Below the pieces are notes generated by a model, which was given only the letters and a program-made list of their open reading frames with translations, was not told where the DNA came from and did not search any database. This document shows, piece after piece, positions 35,304 to 54,244 of a DNA stretch of 64,000 nucleotides. Positions within the stretch are counted from its first letter, which is position 1. Each line of letters begins with the position of its first letter. The translations under genes and the position numbers were made by a program. The DNA comes from Hyphomonadaceae bacterium (GTDB lineage Bacteria > Pseudomonadota > Alphaproteobacteria > Caulobacterales > Hyphomonadaceae): the NCBI GenBank assembly GCA_016714495.1, contig JADKDU010000014.1:10472-74471 (forward strand), read 5' to 3'.

Positions 35304-35319
35304 GGGGTGCATGCACCCC
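35304..35319. repeat. Perfect 16-bp palindrome between nusG and rplK
   Basis: GGGGTGCATGCACCCC is a gapless perfect palindrome 10 bases after the nusG stop. As RNA it would fold with a few central bases as loop. It could be a dimeric protein site, an RNA-processing hairpin or a weak terminator; no U-tract follows. The rest of the 120-base nusG-rplK gap shows no clear promoter. Confidence 0.45.
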
Positions 35320-35414
35320 GCAAGCGCGTGGAAGGCTAGCCGCCGCACCACGCATTCCCAGGCTGAAGGCCCCCGCCAAGGGGACTGGAGGTCGTATTCG
35401 CACGTGAGGGAAAC

Positions 35415-35846
35415 ATGGCGAAGAAACTGTTGGGGAGCCTGAAGCTTCAGGTTCCCGCCGGAGCGGCAAACCCGTCTCCTCCGATCGGCCCCGCTCTTGG
35501 TCAGCGCGGCATCAACATCATGGAATTCTGCAAGGCCTTCAACGCAAGGACCGCGCAGGAACAGAAGGGTACGCCCCTTCCCGTGGTGATCACGTATTAC
35601 CAGGACAAGTCGTTCACCTTCGAGATCAAGTCGCCGCCGGCGTCTTACTTCCTGAAGCAAGCGGCGAAGATCACGGCCGGCTCGAAACTGCCGGGCCGCG
35701 ACTCGGCCGGTACGGTCACGATGGATCAGTGCCGCGAGATCGCGAAAAAGAAGCTCAAGGACCTGAACACGAATGATGTGGATGCCGGCGCGAAGATCAT
35801 CGCCGGTTCCGCCCGTGCAATGGGCCTGCAAGTGACGGGAGCGTAG
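35415..35846 (+). CDS. rplK: 50S ribosomal protein L11
   Basis: A 143-residue L11: LKLQVPAGAANPSPPIGPAL with the Pro-rich linker, GINIMEFCKAFN, and the 23S-binding C-terminal domain NTNDVDAGAKIIAGSARAMG. It binds the GTPase-associated centre of 23S rRNA and is needed for RelA activation. It ends 4 bases before rplA, and autoregulation of the pair by L1 is expected. Confidence 0.98.
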   Translation: MAKKLLGSLKLQVPAGAANPSPPIGPALGQRGINIMEFCKAFNARTAQEQKGTPLPVVITYYQDKSFTFEIKSPPASYFLKQAAKITAGSKLPGRDSAGTVTMDQCREIAKKKLKDLNTNDVDAGAKIIAGSARAMGLQVTGA

Positions 35847-35850
35847 TCCA

Positions 35851-36555
35851 ATGGCACTCGGAAAACGCACAACCGCCGCTCGCGCCAAGGTCGATCCGAC
35901 CAAGGTCTACAAGGTCATGGACGCCGTCAAAATCGTGAAGGGCAACGCAAAAGCGAAGTTCGACGAAACGATCGAGATTGCTGTGAACCTCGGCATCGAT
36001 CCGAAACAAGCGGACCAGAACGTTCGCGGCGTCGTCAACCTCCCGGCCGGAACGGGCCGCACCGTGCGCGTCGCTGTGTTTGCTCGCGACAAGAAAGCCG
36101 ACGAAGCCCGCGCCGCCGGCGCTGACATCGTTGGCGCTGAAGACCTGTTCGAAACGGTCAATGGCGGCAAGGTCGACTTCGACCGCGTCATCGCCACGCC
36201 GGACATGATGGCCCTCGTCGGCCGTCTCGGTAAGGTGCTGGGCCCGCGCGGCCTGATGCCGAACCCGAAGGTCGGCACCGTGACGCCGAACATCGCCCAG
36301 GCCGTCAAAGACGCCAAAGGCGGCTCGGTCGAGTTCCGCGCCGAGAAGACGGGCATTATCCACGCTGGCGTGGGCAAGGCCTCGTTCTCGGAAGCTGACC
36401 TCGAGAAGAACGTCCGCGCCTTCGTCGGCGCGCTGGTGAAAGCCCGTCCGTCGGGCGCCAAAGGCACCTACGTCAAGAAGATCGCGATCTCCTCGACGAT
36501 GGGCCCGGGCGTCTCGATCGACGTGACGGATGTCAGCCAGGTTGCCGCGAACTAA
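35851..36555 (+). CDS. rplA: 50S ribosomal protein L1
   Basis: A 234-residue L1 in one clean frame: AVNLGIDPKQADQNVRG, then LGPRGLMPNPKVGTVT (signature) and GIIHAGVGKASF. It forms the mobile L1 stalk, and in many bacteria represses rplKA translation by binding the leader. A strong terminator follows. Confidence 0.98.
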   Translation: MALGKRTTAARAKVDPTKVYKVMDAVKIVKGNAKAKFDETIEIAVNLGIDPKQADQNVRGVVNLPAGTGRTVRVAVFARDKKADEARAAGADIVGAEDLFETVNGGKVDFDRVIATPDMMALVGRLGKVLGPRGLMPNPKVGTVTPNIAQAVKDAKGGSVEFRAEKTGIIHAGVGKASFSEADLEKNVRAFVGALVKARPSGAKGTYVKKIAISSTMGPGVSIDVTDVSQVAAN

Positions 36556-36582
36556 GGTTTGCTGACTGATGGAATGAAGAAG

Positions 36583-36610
36583 GGCCGGTGGAGAAATCCG
36601 CCGGCCTTTT
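36583..36610 (+). terminator. Rho-independent terminator after rplA
   Basis: GGCCGGTGGA (36583-36592) pairs with TCCGCCGGCC (36597-36606), one G-U wobble, around a GAAA tetraloop, followed at once by TTTT. This is a textbook intrinsic terminator and ends the secE-nusG-rplKA transcript. Confidence 0.85.
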
Positions 36611-36706
36611 GCTTCTGATGGAGAAGGCTGCGAGTGCAAAGGCCTTGCATGGCGGCAATGCCTTGCCGAACTTGAAAGTGCGGCGCTTTTCCAAAAACGA
36701 CGAGCT

Positions 36707-37781
36707 GTGACCGTCTTCGCTCCAGCTTCCTGCGCGCTAAGCAAGAGCGCGGAGGGTAGCCCCGCTGGAGTTCAGCCAAATGGCGACCCCATCGATCCAG
36801 TCGTGCCGCTCGACGACCGCAGGCTCTCGATCGAACAACTGATGGGGGGGGAGCACGTCACCGGCGTCATCGCCCTGCATCACGGCCGCATCGTCTACGA
36901 GCGCTATGCCCACGGTCGCAGGGCGCAGGATCGCTTGGTTTCCATGTCGGTCACCAAGTCGATCACGTCGACACTGGTCGGCGCGGCCATCGGGGACGGG
37001 CTGATCGGCTCGCTCGAAGACCCCATCACGCGCTCTATTCCGGAGCTCAAGGCCACTCCCGCTTTTGACGGCGTCACCCTGCGCCACCTGCTGACCATGA
37101 GCTCAGGCCTTAAGTGCAACGAGATCTACACGGACCTGACCTCGGACATCTGCTTTACCGACGGTGGCGAGGTGATCGATGGCCGTCCGCCGATCATCTC
37201 CTGCGCCATGAAGCTCGTGCGTCAGGCCCCGCCCGGCGCCGTCAACGAATACCAGACGATCAATACCGACCTCGTCGGCATCGCCCTTTCCCGCGTGCTG
37301 ATGGCCGCGCCCGGCGGCCGGACTGTGCCAGACTATCTCTCGGAGAAAATCTGACGGCGCGCCGGCATGGAGGCGGACGCCTACTGGCCGCTGATCAAGG
37401 CAGGCATTGAGCACGGCGGCGGCTTCGTCTCGGCGACCCTGCGGGATTTCGCGCGCTTCGGCCTGTTCATAGCGAAGGGCGCCGGGCCTGCAGGCGCAGT
37501 GCTGCCGCCTGGTTGGCTCGACATGGCGCGCTCGTCGGTCTTTCCTGCAACGGATAAAGGGTCTGGTTACGGCTTGGGCTGGTGGGTGCGCCAGGATGGC
37601 CTACGAGGCCATGGGCGCCTACGGCCAGTCCGTCACTATCTATCCCGATGACAACGTGATCATCGCGATCAACGCAGCGTCCATCGACCCGTCGGGCTTC
37701 GGCTTGGCCCGCTGGCGAATCCTTCAAGCCCTCGACGCGGCAGCCGTGGGCCGTCCAGATCCGAACGACAAGCCAGACTAG
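36707..37781 (+). pseudogene. Broken beta-lactamase/serine hydrolase family gene
   Basis: The conceptual protein resembles class C beta-lactamase-type serine hydrolases. The Ser-x-x-Lys motif is SVTKS (SMSVTKSITSTLVG), YQTINTDLVG stands near the Tyr-x-Asn position, and LRHLLTMSSGL is characteristic. An in-frame TGA at 37352-37354 (a Trp TGG would fit: SEKI then RRAGMEADAYW) is followed by the same frame. A frameshift at about 37,590-37,600 joins GLGWWVRQDG to AYEAMGAYGQSV. A PASC near the start could be a remnant lipobox. It lies between rplA and rplJ, normally non-coding or regulatory, on the same strand. Confidence 0.75.
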
Positions 37782-38366
37782 CGCGGGCATAGCTTCCAGC
37801 CTGGCAATGCAGCGGCGCTCTCGGTTGGGCTGGCGGCGGCTTGAGATCCAGCCGGGCAAGGGGGCGCCTTGAAGCCAGGGCCGGATTTCCCCATTTTGGG
37901 CGCCTCAGGGACAGCTTCCACCTCGAATACGGGCCGGTTTAACTCGCCGGATCAGCATTTGAGGAAAAAGCAAGGCCCCGCTTGCAACAAAGCTGGTGGA
38001 CGGCTATAGGAGCCCCCTGAGCGGCAGATTCGTTAATTCGGGCCTGCCGTTTCTCGTCCAAGATTGCAGGTGGAGCAAGGCGTACAGACCAGACTAACTA
38101 TCTGGTTTTGCTCCTCAATTTCCTGCATGAGACGGGGTGTGACGGGACAGGGTGCGTAGTTGGCGTATTCGCTAACGACGACACCCTTGAGTTCGTTTCT
38201 GCCCTGGGACGGGGGCACGCTGGTCATGCGGACCGCGCGCTCTCTCCACTACCGATCGGTAGCTTACAAGCTCCGGTAGGGCTGGGAAGGGTGAAACGGC
38301 CGCGAGTCCTGCGTGCGCTTCCTGGGGCGATCGGGCTAGTCCGGTCGTCCAACCTGGAGACCGCAT
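37782..38366 (+). promoter_or_regulatory. Non-coding gap before rplJ, presumably with the L10 leader
   Basis: 585 bases with no protein-like frame. The position fits the rplJL promoter and the L10(L12)4-binding leader that autoregulates this operon in bacteria. Short pairings are visible (for example CCAGA/TCTGG at about 38,090-38,106), but I could not fold a convincing L10 leader by eye. The last bases before the start, GGAGACCGCAT, form the rplJ ribosome-binding site. Confidence 0.35.
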
Positions 38367-38882
38367 ATGGATAAAGCTGGAAAAGCGGTGGCGCTGGAGG
38401 CCTATAAAAAGGTCTTCGCCGACGCCGGCGTGATCGTTGTCACGCAGTATTCCGGATTGACCGTACGGGAGCTGACGGATCTGCGCGTGAAGCTGAAAAG
38501 CGAAGGCGCAGCTCTGAAAGTCATCAAGAACCGGCTTGCGAAAATCGCGCTGGATGGTCGTGGTGGTGATGCGGCGGGGGCGATGTTTGTCGGCCCCGTG
38601 GCGATCGCCTTTTCGCCCGATCCGGTGGCGGCTTCAAAAGTCGTGGCGGACTTCGCCAAGACGAACGACAAACTCGTTCTCATTGGCGCTCTCATGGGCG
38701 ACGAAGTGCTCGACCAGAACGCAGTGAAGCAGCTTGCTGCACTGCCGTCGCTGGACCAGCTCCGTGGCAAGATCATCGGCCTCATCCAGGCTCCGGCGAC
38801 CAAGATCGCTGGAATCGTGGCTGCGCCGGCTGGTCAGCTCGCTCGCGTCATTGGCGCTTACGCCAACAAGGACGCTGCCTGA
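38367..38882 (+). CDS. rplJ: 50S ribosomal protein L10
   Basis: A 171-residue L10: MDKAGKAVALEAYKKVFADA, TQYSGLTVRELTDLRVKL, VIKNRLAKIAL, and a C-terminal helix that binds L7/L12 dimers. It forms the stalk base and, with L12, represses its own operon. Confidence 0.97.
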   Translation: MDKAGKAVALEAYKKVFADAGVIVVTQYSGLTVRELTDLRVKLKSEGAALKVIKNRLAKIALDGRGGDAAGAMFVGPVAIAFSPDPVAASKVVADFAKTNDKLVLIGALMGDEVLDQNAVKQLAALPSLDQLRGKIIGLIQAPATKIAGIVAAPAGQLARVIGAYANKDAA

Positions 38883-38941
38883 GACCTGCTCCCGAGACCA
38901 ACAATCCGAAGTCACACACCCGTATTCAAGGAAAACCTGAA

Positions 38942-39319
38942 ATGTCGAAACTGGACAAAATCGTCGAGGACCTGTCCTCGCTGACCGTCCTCGAAGCTGC
39001 CGACCTCGCGAAACTTCTCGAAGAGAAGTGGGGCGTTTCGGCTGCTGCTCCGGTCGCTGCTGCGGCTGGCCCGGCTGCTGCCGCCGGCCCGGCTGCTGAA
39101 GTCCAGACCGAGTTCTCCGTCATCCTGAAGGATGCCGGCGACAAGAAAATCAACGTGATCAAAGTCGTTCGCGAAGTCGTGCCGAGCCTCGGCCTGAAAG
39201 AAGCGAAAGACCTCGTCGAAGCTGCTCCCAAGGCCGTCAAAGAAGGCGTCACCAAGGAAGAAGCCGAGACCATCAAGAAGAAGCTGGAAGAAACCGGCGC
39301 CAAGGTCGAAATCAAGTAA
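38942..39319 (+). CDS. rplL: 50S ribosomal protein L7/L12
   Basis: A 125-residue L7/L12. An N-terminal dimerisation domain is joined by an Ala/Pro/Gly hinge (AAPVAAAAGPAAAAG) to the C-terminal factor-binding domain with INVIKVVREVVPSLGLKEAK and LVEAAPKAVKEGV. It recruits EF-G and EF-Tu. Downstream is a strong hairpin and then rpoB. Confidence 0.98.
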   Translation: MSKLDKIVEDLSSLTVLEAADLAKLLEEKWGVSAAAPVAAAAGPAAAAGPAAEVQTEFSVILKDAGDKKINVIKVVREVVPSLGLKEAKDLVEAAPKAVKEGVTKEEAETIKKKLEETGAKVEIK

Positions 39320-39329
39320 GGCCTTGTTC

Positions 39330-39362
39330 GCACCGCCGGAGGGCTCGGCTCTCCGGCGGTGC
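39330..39362 (+). terminator. Hairpin in the rplL-rpoB gap (attenuator or processing site)
   Basis: GCACCGCCGGAG (39330-39341) pairs perfectly with CTCCGGCGGTGC (39351-39362) around a 9-base loop. In many bacteria partial termination and RNase III processing here lower rpoBC expression relative to rplJL. No U-run follows, so attenuation or processing is more likely than full termination. The rest of the 210-base gap shows no clear promoter. Confidence 0.6.
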
Positions 39363-39528
39363 GTCCGCCTTATGCCCCCGGCGCGAAGAGGGGTTGACGG
39401 GCGGTGTAGAGTTACCGGGCGGTCTGGTTCCAGATCGTCATTCGCGCACCGGATACTAACGGTCCAACGGCGCTGCCCGATCCCCGCGGGTAGATGCTGC
39501 GGCCCAGCAAAAGCGAGCTGACCAAGAC

Positions 39529-43640
<4,112 letters not shown>

Positions 43641-43726
43641 ACCCGGATCCGGTCTGCGTTCGCGCCTTTTCGCAATTGAATATCCGGGGCTTCGGCCCCC
43701 GGTCACCCCAAAAGGGAGACTATAGG

Positions 43727-47879
<4,153 letters not shown>

Positions 47880-47903
47880 GCGGGCAAGCGACTGTGGACC
47901 GGC

Positions 47904-47929
47904 GGCGGCGGATCTTCGGACCCGCCGCC
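47904..47929 (+). terminator. Hairpin after rpoC
   Basis: GGCGGCGG (47904-47911) pairs perfectly with CCGCCGCC (47922-47929) around a 10-base loop, 25 bases after the corrected rpoC stop. Only a short T-containing tail follows (GTCGTTTC). It is a plausible end of the rplJL-rpoBC transcript. Confidence 0.55.
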
Positions 47930-47968
47930 CGTCGTTTCGGGGGTGCGGTGCGGGGGTCGACGGGTTGC

Positions 47969-48445
47969 ATGATGGCTTCACGCGGTCTTCTGGCGGCGAT
48001 GTTCCTCGGGCGCCATTGCGGCCTGCGCGCCCCCACTCCGCGCGCCCACCTGCGCCGGCTGCACCGGAGGAAGCGCGCGGGGCTGGACGGTCCGCCTGTG
48101 GCTGACGACACAGGGGCGGCTGGTCATCAGAGGGCGGGGCGAAGGCGCGACCGGGGGTGGCGGGCGGCCGGGCGCGGGGAGAGGCGGGGCGCCGCGTTCA
48201 GCCGCGCGGACGGACAACCTGGCGATCCCGTGAGTCGCAGCGACAAGAACGAGCTTTACGCGGCTGGCGGGTTCCGATTCCCGGCGCTGAAGCCTTATCT
48301 CCAGGAGATCGTGGCCGCCGCGCCGGTAACCTTGCATCCGCCAGGAAGGACGACTCACCCACACCCGGCCTCCCGCAGGGGTCATTTGGGGTCGAGGATC
48401 ACCCCGACTATCACCAGCCAAGCGATGATTTTGCGGCAATCCTGA
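47969..48445 (+). pseudogene. Decayed remnant of a secreted M28-family peptidase
   Basis: Three pieces in different frames match what I know of secreted M28 aminopeptidases. First, a signal at about 47,972: ATGGCTTCACGC..., reading MASRGLLAAMFLG, and with one G removed continuing AIAACA like a lipobox. Second, at about 48,233-48,330, SRSDKNELYAAGGFRFPALK and then PYLQEIVAAAPVTL, the segment after the NLDM motif. Third, at 48385-48442, FGVEDHPDYHQPSDDFAAI, the C-terminal His-containing signature of the family. The spacing is far too short for the usual 450 or more residues, so the middle is deleted or scrambled. Confidence 0.5.
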
Positions 48446-48780
48446 GGATTCCGCCGGGGCCCAGCGGCACGCTCCCGCGCGGCCTGCCGCAGATCAGCCA
48501 GGGCGGAAAGAACGCCCGGGGACCGGCCAACGGCGCAAGGCCTCACCCGCCGCACTGACCCCGCTGGGGGAGGCCAGTATAGCCCCGGCTCACATTGCCG
48601 GACCGGCCGTGGATTCCGATCCAAACGCGGTTAAGGCAGTGTGTTTTAAGAGAGCGAAAGCCTCCGATTGAGTTCCCGCCGGGGCAGGCTAATGGCTTGT
48701 CGCGGCATATGTTTTTGCAGCAAGACACGCCGATTTGGCTGCCAAAAGCCCGGCGAAAACGGTGTGACGAGCGAGGGTAG
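48446..48780 (+). other. Non-coding stretch upstream of the str operon
   Basis: 335 bases without a protein-like frame. It should hold the promoter and leader of rpsL-rpsG-fusA-tuf. A weak candidate is TTGAGT near 48,668 with TAATGG 16 bases later; I would not rely on it. The G+C is lower near the rpsL start (AGAGCGAAAGCC, TATGTTTTTGCAG). Confidence 0.3.
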
Positions 48781-49152
48781 ATGCCTACGATTCAGCAGCT
48801 GATCCGCAAGCCGCGGACAGACAAGCCCAAACGGAACAAGGTTCCGGCGCTGAAGGCGTGTCCGCAGCGCCGCGGCGTCTGCACGCGCGTTTACACGACG
48901 ACCCCGAAGAAGCCGAACTCGGCGCTCCGGAAAGTCGCGAAGGTTCGCCTCACCACGCAGTACGAGGCGGTCTGCTACATCCCCGGCGAAGGCCACAACC
49001 TTCAAGAGCACTCCGTGGTTCTGATCCGCGGCGGCCGCGTGAAGGATTTGCCCGGCGTCCGTTACCACATCCTCCGCGGCGTGCTGGACACCCAGGGCGT
49101 CAAGGATCGCAAGCAGCGCCGTTCGCATTACGGCGTTAAGCGTCCGAAATAA
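48781..49152 (+). CDS. rpsL: 30S ribosomal protein S12
   Basis: A 123-residue S12: MPTIQQLIRKPRTDKPKRNK, VYTTTPKKPNSALRKVAKV and GGRVKDLPGVRYHILRG. Lys43 and Lys88, the sites where streptomycin-resistance changes arise, are wild type. It lies at the decoding centre. First gene of the str operon. Confidence 0.98.
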   Translation: MPTIQQLIRKPRTDKPKRNKVPALKACPQRRGVCTRVYTTTPKKPNSALRKVAKVRLTTQYEAVCYIPGEGHNLQEHSVVLIRGGRVKDLPGVRYHILRGVLDTQGVKDRKQRRSHYGVKRPK

Positions 49153-49169
49153 GCTAGGCAGAGCAAGAC

Positions 49170-49640
49170 ATGTCCCGTCGCCACCGCGCAGAAAAACGCC
49201 AAGTCCTTCCCGACGCCCAGTATGGCGATCAGGTCATCACCCGGTTTATGAACCAGGTCATGTACCAGGGCAAAAAGTCCGCCGCCGAGCAGATCGTGTA
49301 CGGCGCCCTGGAAACCGTTGCGCAGAAGTCCAAGCGTCCGGCGACCGAGCTGTTCCACGAAGCGCTGGGCAACGTCGCCCCGTCGGTGGAAGTCCGGTCG
49401 CGTCGCGTCGGCGGCGCCACCTACCAGGTTCCGGTCGAGGTTCGTCCCGAGCGCCGTCAGGCTCTCGCCATTCGCTGGCTGATCATCGCCGCGCGTGCGC
49501 GTTCGGAGAACACGATGGAAGAGCGTCTCGCCGCCGAGATGCTCGACGCGGCCCACGGCCGTGGCACGGCAGTGAAGAAGCGCGAAGACACGCACCGGAT
49601 GGCGGAAGCCAACCGCGCCTTCTCGCACTACCGCTGGTAA
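49170..49640 (+). CDS. rpsG: 30S ribosomal protein S7
   Basis: A 156-residue S7: MSRRHRAEKRQVLPDAQYGD, FMNQVMYQGKKSAAEQIVYG, RRVGGATYQVPVEVRPERR and the helical C-terminus ending AFSHYRW. It nucleates assembly of the 30S head and can autoregulate the str operon. It is 17 bases after rpsL. Confidence 0.98.
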   Translation: MSRRHRAEKRQVLPDAQYGDQVITRFMNQVMYQGKKSAAEQIVYGALETVAQKSKRPATELFHEALGNVAPSVEVRSRRVGGATYQVPVEVRPERRQALAIRWLIIAARARSENTMEERLAAEMLDAAHGRGTAVKKREDTHRMAEANRAFSHYRW

Positions 49641-49679
49641 TCCAGCGGTTCGCCGCGTAACGAATTCAGAGGGCTCCCC

Positions 49680-51807
<2,128 letters not shown>

Positions 51808-51813
51808 GATAAG

Positions 51814-53005
51814 ATGGGTAAGGAAAAATTCGCGCGTACGAAACCGCACGTGAACGTTGGCACGATTGGCCACGTTGACCACGGCAAGACGACGCTGACG
51901 GCGGCGATCACGATCGTTCTCGCCAAAACGGGCGGCGCCACCGCCAAGAAGTATGACGAGATCGACGCTGCGCCGGAAGAAAAGGCGCGCGGCATCACGA
52001 TCAACACGGCCCACGTCGAGTACGAGACGGCCAACCGTCACTACGCGCACGTCGACTGCCCCGGACACGCCGACTACGTGAAGAACATGATCACGGGCGC
52101 CGCGCAGATGGACGGCGGTATCCTGGTTGTGTCGGCCGCTGACGGCCCGATGCCGCAGACGCGCGAGCACATCCTGCTCGCCCGTCAGGTCGGCGTTCCG
52201 GCGCTCGTCGTGTTCCTGAACAAGGTCGACATGGTCGACGACAAGGAACTGCTCGAACTCGTCGAACTCGAAGTTCGCGAACTCCTGTCTTCCTACAACT
52301 TCCCGGGCGACACGATCCCGATCATCGGCGGTTCGGCTCTTGCCGCTGTCGAAGGTCGCGATCCGGAAATCGGCGAGAACGCCATCCTCAAGCTAATGGA
52401 AGCTGTCGACGAATACATCCCGACGCCAGAGCGTCCGCTCGACATGCCGTTCCTCATGGCGATCGAAGACGTGTTCTCGATCTCGGGCCGCGGCACCGTC
52501 GTCACCGGCAAGGTTGACCGTGGTATCGTGAAAGTCGGCGACGAAGATCGAAATCGTCGGCATCAAGGACACACAGAAAACGACCTGCACGGGCGTCGAA
52601 ATGTTCCGCAAGCTGCTCGACCAAGGTCAGGCTGGCGACAACGTCGGTATCCTCGTGCGCGGCATCGACCGCGAGCAAGTCGAGCGCGGCCAAGTGCTGT
52701 GCAAGCCCGGCTCGGTCAAGCCGCACAAGAAGTTCGAAGCCGAGGTGTACGTCCTCAACAAGGATGAAGGCGGCCGTCACACGCCGTTCTTCGCCAACTA
52801 CCGTCCGCAGTTCTACTTCCGCACGACCGACGTGACGGGCATCGTGGAACTGCCGGCCGGCACCGAGATGGTCATGCCTGGCGACAACATCAAACTCGTT
52901 GTCTCGCTGATCGCGCCGATCGCGCTGGAAGAAAAACAGCGCTTCGCCATCCGCGAAGGCGGCCGCACGGTCGGTTCGGGCGTCGTGGCGAAAATCCTCG
53001 AGTAG
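51814..53005 (+). CDS. tuf: Elongation factor Tu, frameshifted once as sequenced
   Basis: About 396 codons: MGKEKFARTKPHVNVGTIGH, GHVDHGKTTLTAAI (P-loop), DCPGHADYVKNMITGAAQMD, NKVDMVDDKELLELVELEVR, and domains II and III to the terminal GSGVVAKILE. A single extra G near 52,540 (GACGAAGATCGAAATC for GACGAAATCGAAATC) breaks VKVGDEIEIVGIK. It delivers aminoacyl-tRNA to the ribosome. A terminator follows. Confidence 0.96.
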
Positions 53006-53033
53006 TCCTCGACCGACTTACTGAACACTGGAG

Positions 53034-53063
53034 AGGGCGTCAGGGAAACCTGGCGCCCTTTCG
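53034..53063 (+). terminator. Rho-independent terminator after tuf
   Basis: AGGGCGTCAGG (53034-53044) pairs with CCTGGCGCCCT (53049-53059) around a GAAA tetraloop, with one G-U wobble; TTCGTCATT follows. It ends the str operon. Confidence 0.8.
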
Positions 53064-53103
53064 TCATTGGGTGGTGCGGTGTGGCCCGCGTCACCCGCGG
53101 CGA

Positions 53104-53121
53104 GGGGGGGGGGGAGGGGGG
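53104..53121 (+). repeat. Homopolymeric G tract (G11-A-G6)
   Basis: Eleven consecutive G, one A, then six G lie at 53104-53121. Other G-runs follow within 100 bases (GAGGGGGCCC, GGGGGGAGCC). The region between tuf and the next gene is G-rich on the plus strand and could fold as a G-quadruplex. No supported gene covers it. Homopolymers of this length are prone to slippage both in cells and in sequencing. Confidence 0.8.
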
Positions 53122-53344
53122 CAGTCGTCTTCTGCTGCTTCATCATCTGTCGAGGGGGCCCTGGAGGGGCGAGCGCGGGCTGGGGGGAGCCCTGCCGGCT
53201 TGTACCGACCGCCCGGTGGGCCCGCGGCAGGAAGCAGGGAGTGCTGGTGGATCGGGCGCAGCTGCCGGAGGGCGCAGGCGGTCGCCGCGCAACGTCGCCT
53301 GCGGGGTAGGTTGGCGGGCCCCGGGGGCTACGCCGAGGGGAGGA

Positions 53345-53752
53345 ATGCCTGAGCGCCATATCCGGGTCGTGAGTCTCTGGATCCATCCGGGCCAGGAGGT
53401 GGCTTTCGAGGCATTCGAACGGGCCGCGTCCCGGATCATGGCCCGGTACGGAGGGCGGATCGACCGCGCCGTGCGCGTGGCCGCGGGGCAGGCCGGAGAT
53501 TCGCCGTTTGAGGTGCACGTCGTCAGCTTCCCGGGAAGGGAAGCGGCCGAATCCTACGCGGCTGATCCGGAAACCGTGGAACTCAGGCGGCGACGGGACG
53601 AAGTTATCGCCCGGACGGAGGTTCTTGAGGGCCGGGCGGCGGGCCTTATTGAGGGGCGCGGCCCCCGGAAATGGCCAAGGAAATCCGCCCGAAAACGTGG
53701 TTTCCGGAGATTCTTCATCCCCTGCGGCAGCGCGCCTCAAACGAGCGCTTGA
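53345..53752 (+). CDS. Small DUF1330-like (dimeric alpha/beta barrel) protein
   Basis: A 135-residue frame from the ATG at 53345, with AGGGGAGGA directly before it. MPERHIRVVSLWIHPGQEVA and FEAFERAASRIMARYGGRID resemble the dimeric alpha/beta-barrel fold of DUF1330-type proteins, as does EVHVVSFPGREAAESYAADP. The last 35 residues, rich in Arg and Lys, are not part of the domain. The function is unknown. It sits between the tuf terminator and rpsJ, where the str and S10 operons are normally directly adjacent. Confidence 0.6.
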   Translation: MPERHIRVVSLWIHPGQEVAFEAFERAASRIMARYGGRIDRAVRVAAGQAGDSPFEVHVVSFPGREAAESYAADPETVELRRRRDEVIARTEVLEGRAAGLIEGRGPRKWPRKSARKRGFRRFFIPCGSAPQTSA

Positions 53753-53926
53753 CGGGCCAAGGGGAGGGGACTAATACCCCGGCTCGTTTCCGACCGGCTT
53801 AGCCGTATCCGAGGATTCTCGGATAAACGTAAGCCACGGAAACAAAAGGAAAAACTCAACGAGTGCGGCGGTCCTCCGGGGGATTCTTCCCGGTCAGGCT
53901 GCTTTCACGCTGTTTCGGTGGTCCCG

Positions 53927-54243
<317 letters not shown>

Positions 54244-54244
<1 letters not shown>

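Noticed and set aside
12166..37354. A C-to-T/G-to-A damage signature in the in-frame stops (DUF4189-like, tatC, serine hydrolase)
   Set aside because: Any single transition that turns a sense codon into a stop must be C-to-T or G-to-A, so four cases carry no information.
38033..38227. Small Cys-containing minus-strand frame in the rplA-rplJ gap
   Set aside because: No ribosome-binding site, no known pattern, and it lies in the presumed rplJ leader and promoter.
53071..53344. Three overlapping plus-strand frames around the G tract, one of which would extend the DUF1330-like gene upstream
   Set aside because: Their sequence is Gly/Arg low complexity from G-runs; the ATG at 53345 has its own ribosome-binding site and family-like N-terminus.
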